In this document: positions 63,285 through 64,000 of the stretch, piece by piece
Numbering within the stretch: the stretch's first letter is position 1
Layout: every line of letters starts with the position of its first letter
DNA from: Ceratopteris richardii
Taxonomy: Eukaryota > Streptophyta > Polypodiopsida > Polypodiales > Pteridaceae
Assembly (NCBI GenBank): GCA_020310875.1
Contig: CM035413.1
Span: forward strand, 183,770,618-183,834,617
Reading direction: 5' to 3'
DNA: 64,000 nucleotides
The notes under the pieces: generated by a model
What the model was told of the DNA's origin: nothing
Database searches by the model: none
What the model saw: only the letters and a program-made list of their open reading frames with translations
Program-made: the position numbers and the translations under genes

Positions 63285-63580
63285 TGCACTGCGATGGGAT
63301 GGTAGGCGGGTGGAACCACCTTGATCAGGTGATCAAGGCCACAAGCTAATGCTAGTTTCATTGTAGGTCTGACCTATCTCTTGTCATGCACCTACATGGG
63401 TCAGTAGGTAGGTGGAGTCACTCTGGCCGAGTGGGCAGAGCCACGAGCTGTCGTCGATTTCATGTAGGGATGACGTTGTGTATGTCATGCACTATGTCGG
63501 GTCGGTAGACCGGTGGGGTAAACTTTGTTGGGTGGACAAATCCATGAGTCATACCTGATTTCGACATAGGCTGATTTGTG
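63285..63580 (+). repeat. Three tandem diverged units of about 98 bp
   Basis: Units start near 63290, 63383 and 63485 with (G/T)CATGCAC or GTGCACT, and contain GGGTCRGTAGGYRGGTGG, then G(A/G)GTGRGCARRGCCACRAGCT and ATTTCATGTAGG or equivalents. GC content is higher than the flanks. No coding frame spans them. Confidence 0.65.
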
Positions 63581-63589
63581 AAAATAAAA

Positions 63590-64000
63590 GATAAAAAGAA
63601 TAAATGTTGAGCTGAGATAAAGTGAAAAATAAAAGAAAAGAAAAAGAACGAGAAAAAGAAAAAATAAAAAAGTAAAAGAAAAGAAAAGAGATCTAATGGA
63701 GAGTTGGACAATAGGAGATAAATAAGGGAATCAAGGCATATTCTACAAGCTGAGTTAGTAGAAGCTTAGTATATGCTAGTACTTAGGATAAGTTATTGGA
63801 TCTCAAAAAGTTGAACGAACGGAAGATCTATGAAGCATACGATTTATTCATATGGTCACTTGTTTGATTGCGAAAGTAGAAACATAGTAAGATGGTTATG
63901 AAGCTTGCATCTACTTTATTTTCTAAAATTTGTACTAACCTTTATAAAGTTCCATGGAGTGCATGAGATCAGGCTTTGATTTTTGAAAAGAAAAACCTAA
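63590..64000. other. Purine-rich tract and window edge
   Basis: 63590-63690 is an A/G-rich AAAAGAAAAG tract whose minus-strand frame (Phe/Leu-rich) is an artefact. The rest shows nothing recognisable up to the window end. Confidence 0.5.

Noticed and set aside
63460..63711. Phe-rich minus-strand frame, apparent membrane protein
   Set aside because: Product of an A/G-rich tract read on the opposite strand.
1..64000. CRISPR array, phage defence or bacterial operon
   Set aside because: No regularly spaced identical repeats with unique spacers and no bacterial-type genes; all coding similarity is to plant LTR retrotransposons.

Overview
The window looks like a repeat-dense intergenic stretch of a large land-plant nuclear genome. 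Nearly everything recognisable is a plant LTR retrotransposon (Ty1/copia or Ty3/gypsy), mostly decayed by stops, frameshifts and deletions. Primer-binding sites are of the plant type, complementary to initiator tRNA-Met (TGGTATCAGAGC), and microsatellites are frequent. There are no bacterial-type operons, rRNA operons or CRISPR arrays. I cannot fix the species. The gypsy polymerase style resembles what I associate with non-flowering land plants (fern or gymnosperm), which is an impression and not a measurement.

Layout. 1-6558: the 3' half of a Ty3/gypsy element (gypsy-1): integrase C-terminus, a retropepsin-like domain after the integrase, a W-V-P-K repeat linker, a long coiled-coil ORF, the polypurine tract and the 3' LTR. 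It is inserted with a GTAGT duplication into a copia element (copia-E, 6558-7680). 7713-10150: minus-strand copia remnants and a solo-like LTR (LTR-F). 10611-17117: gypsy-2, a second copy of the same gypsy family carrying reverse transcriptase, RNase H, two zinc-binding integrase modules, a deleted integrase core, the same downstream retropepsin-like domain and a 3' LTR. 17700-21089: a compact non-autonomous copia (family A, minus strand) with two 230-bp LTRs and ACTAG duplications. 22045-25290: tRNA-like SINE-type repeats, short tandem repeats and a GC-rich segment. 25522-30712: an LTR-A stub cut by a large minus-strand copia (copia-D), itself hit by LTR-F. 30713-32148: a truncated copia-A and chimeric debris. 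32157-40175: the best-preserved element, copia-A6, with AAGAG duplications; its 5' LTR is split by a 2.9-kb TG...CA insertion. 40176-43460: LTR-C, LTR-G and a composite 5S-rRNA/tRNA-like repeat. 43463-46125: copia-E2. 46130-51567: chromovirus and copia-C remnants. 51568-57602: copia-A7 on the minus strand, with a nested double-repeat insertion and a tandem duplication in gag. 57605-64000: an LTR-D scrap, a probable VPS29 first-exon fragment, a long-inverted-repeat DNA element, a zinc-knuckle gag-like remnant and simple or tandem repeats.

How the parts relate. The copia-A family (231-bp LTR; gag, protease, integrase, RT and RNase H in copia order) is represented by at least five insertions in both orientations, and nesting lets their relative order be read. 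The gypsy family is the most unusual part: in both copies a DSGA-type aspartic protease domain lies downstream of the integrase, and copy 1 continues into a long ORF that runs into the polypurine tract. No intact single-copy host gene was found; the only host-like coding piece is a VPS29-like 19-residue start.
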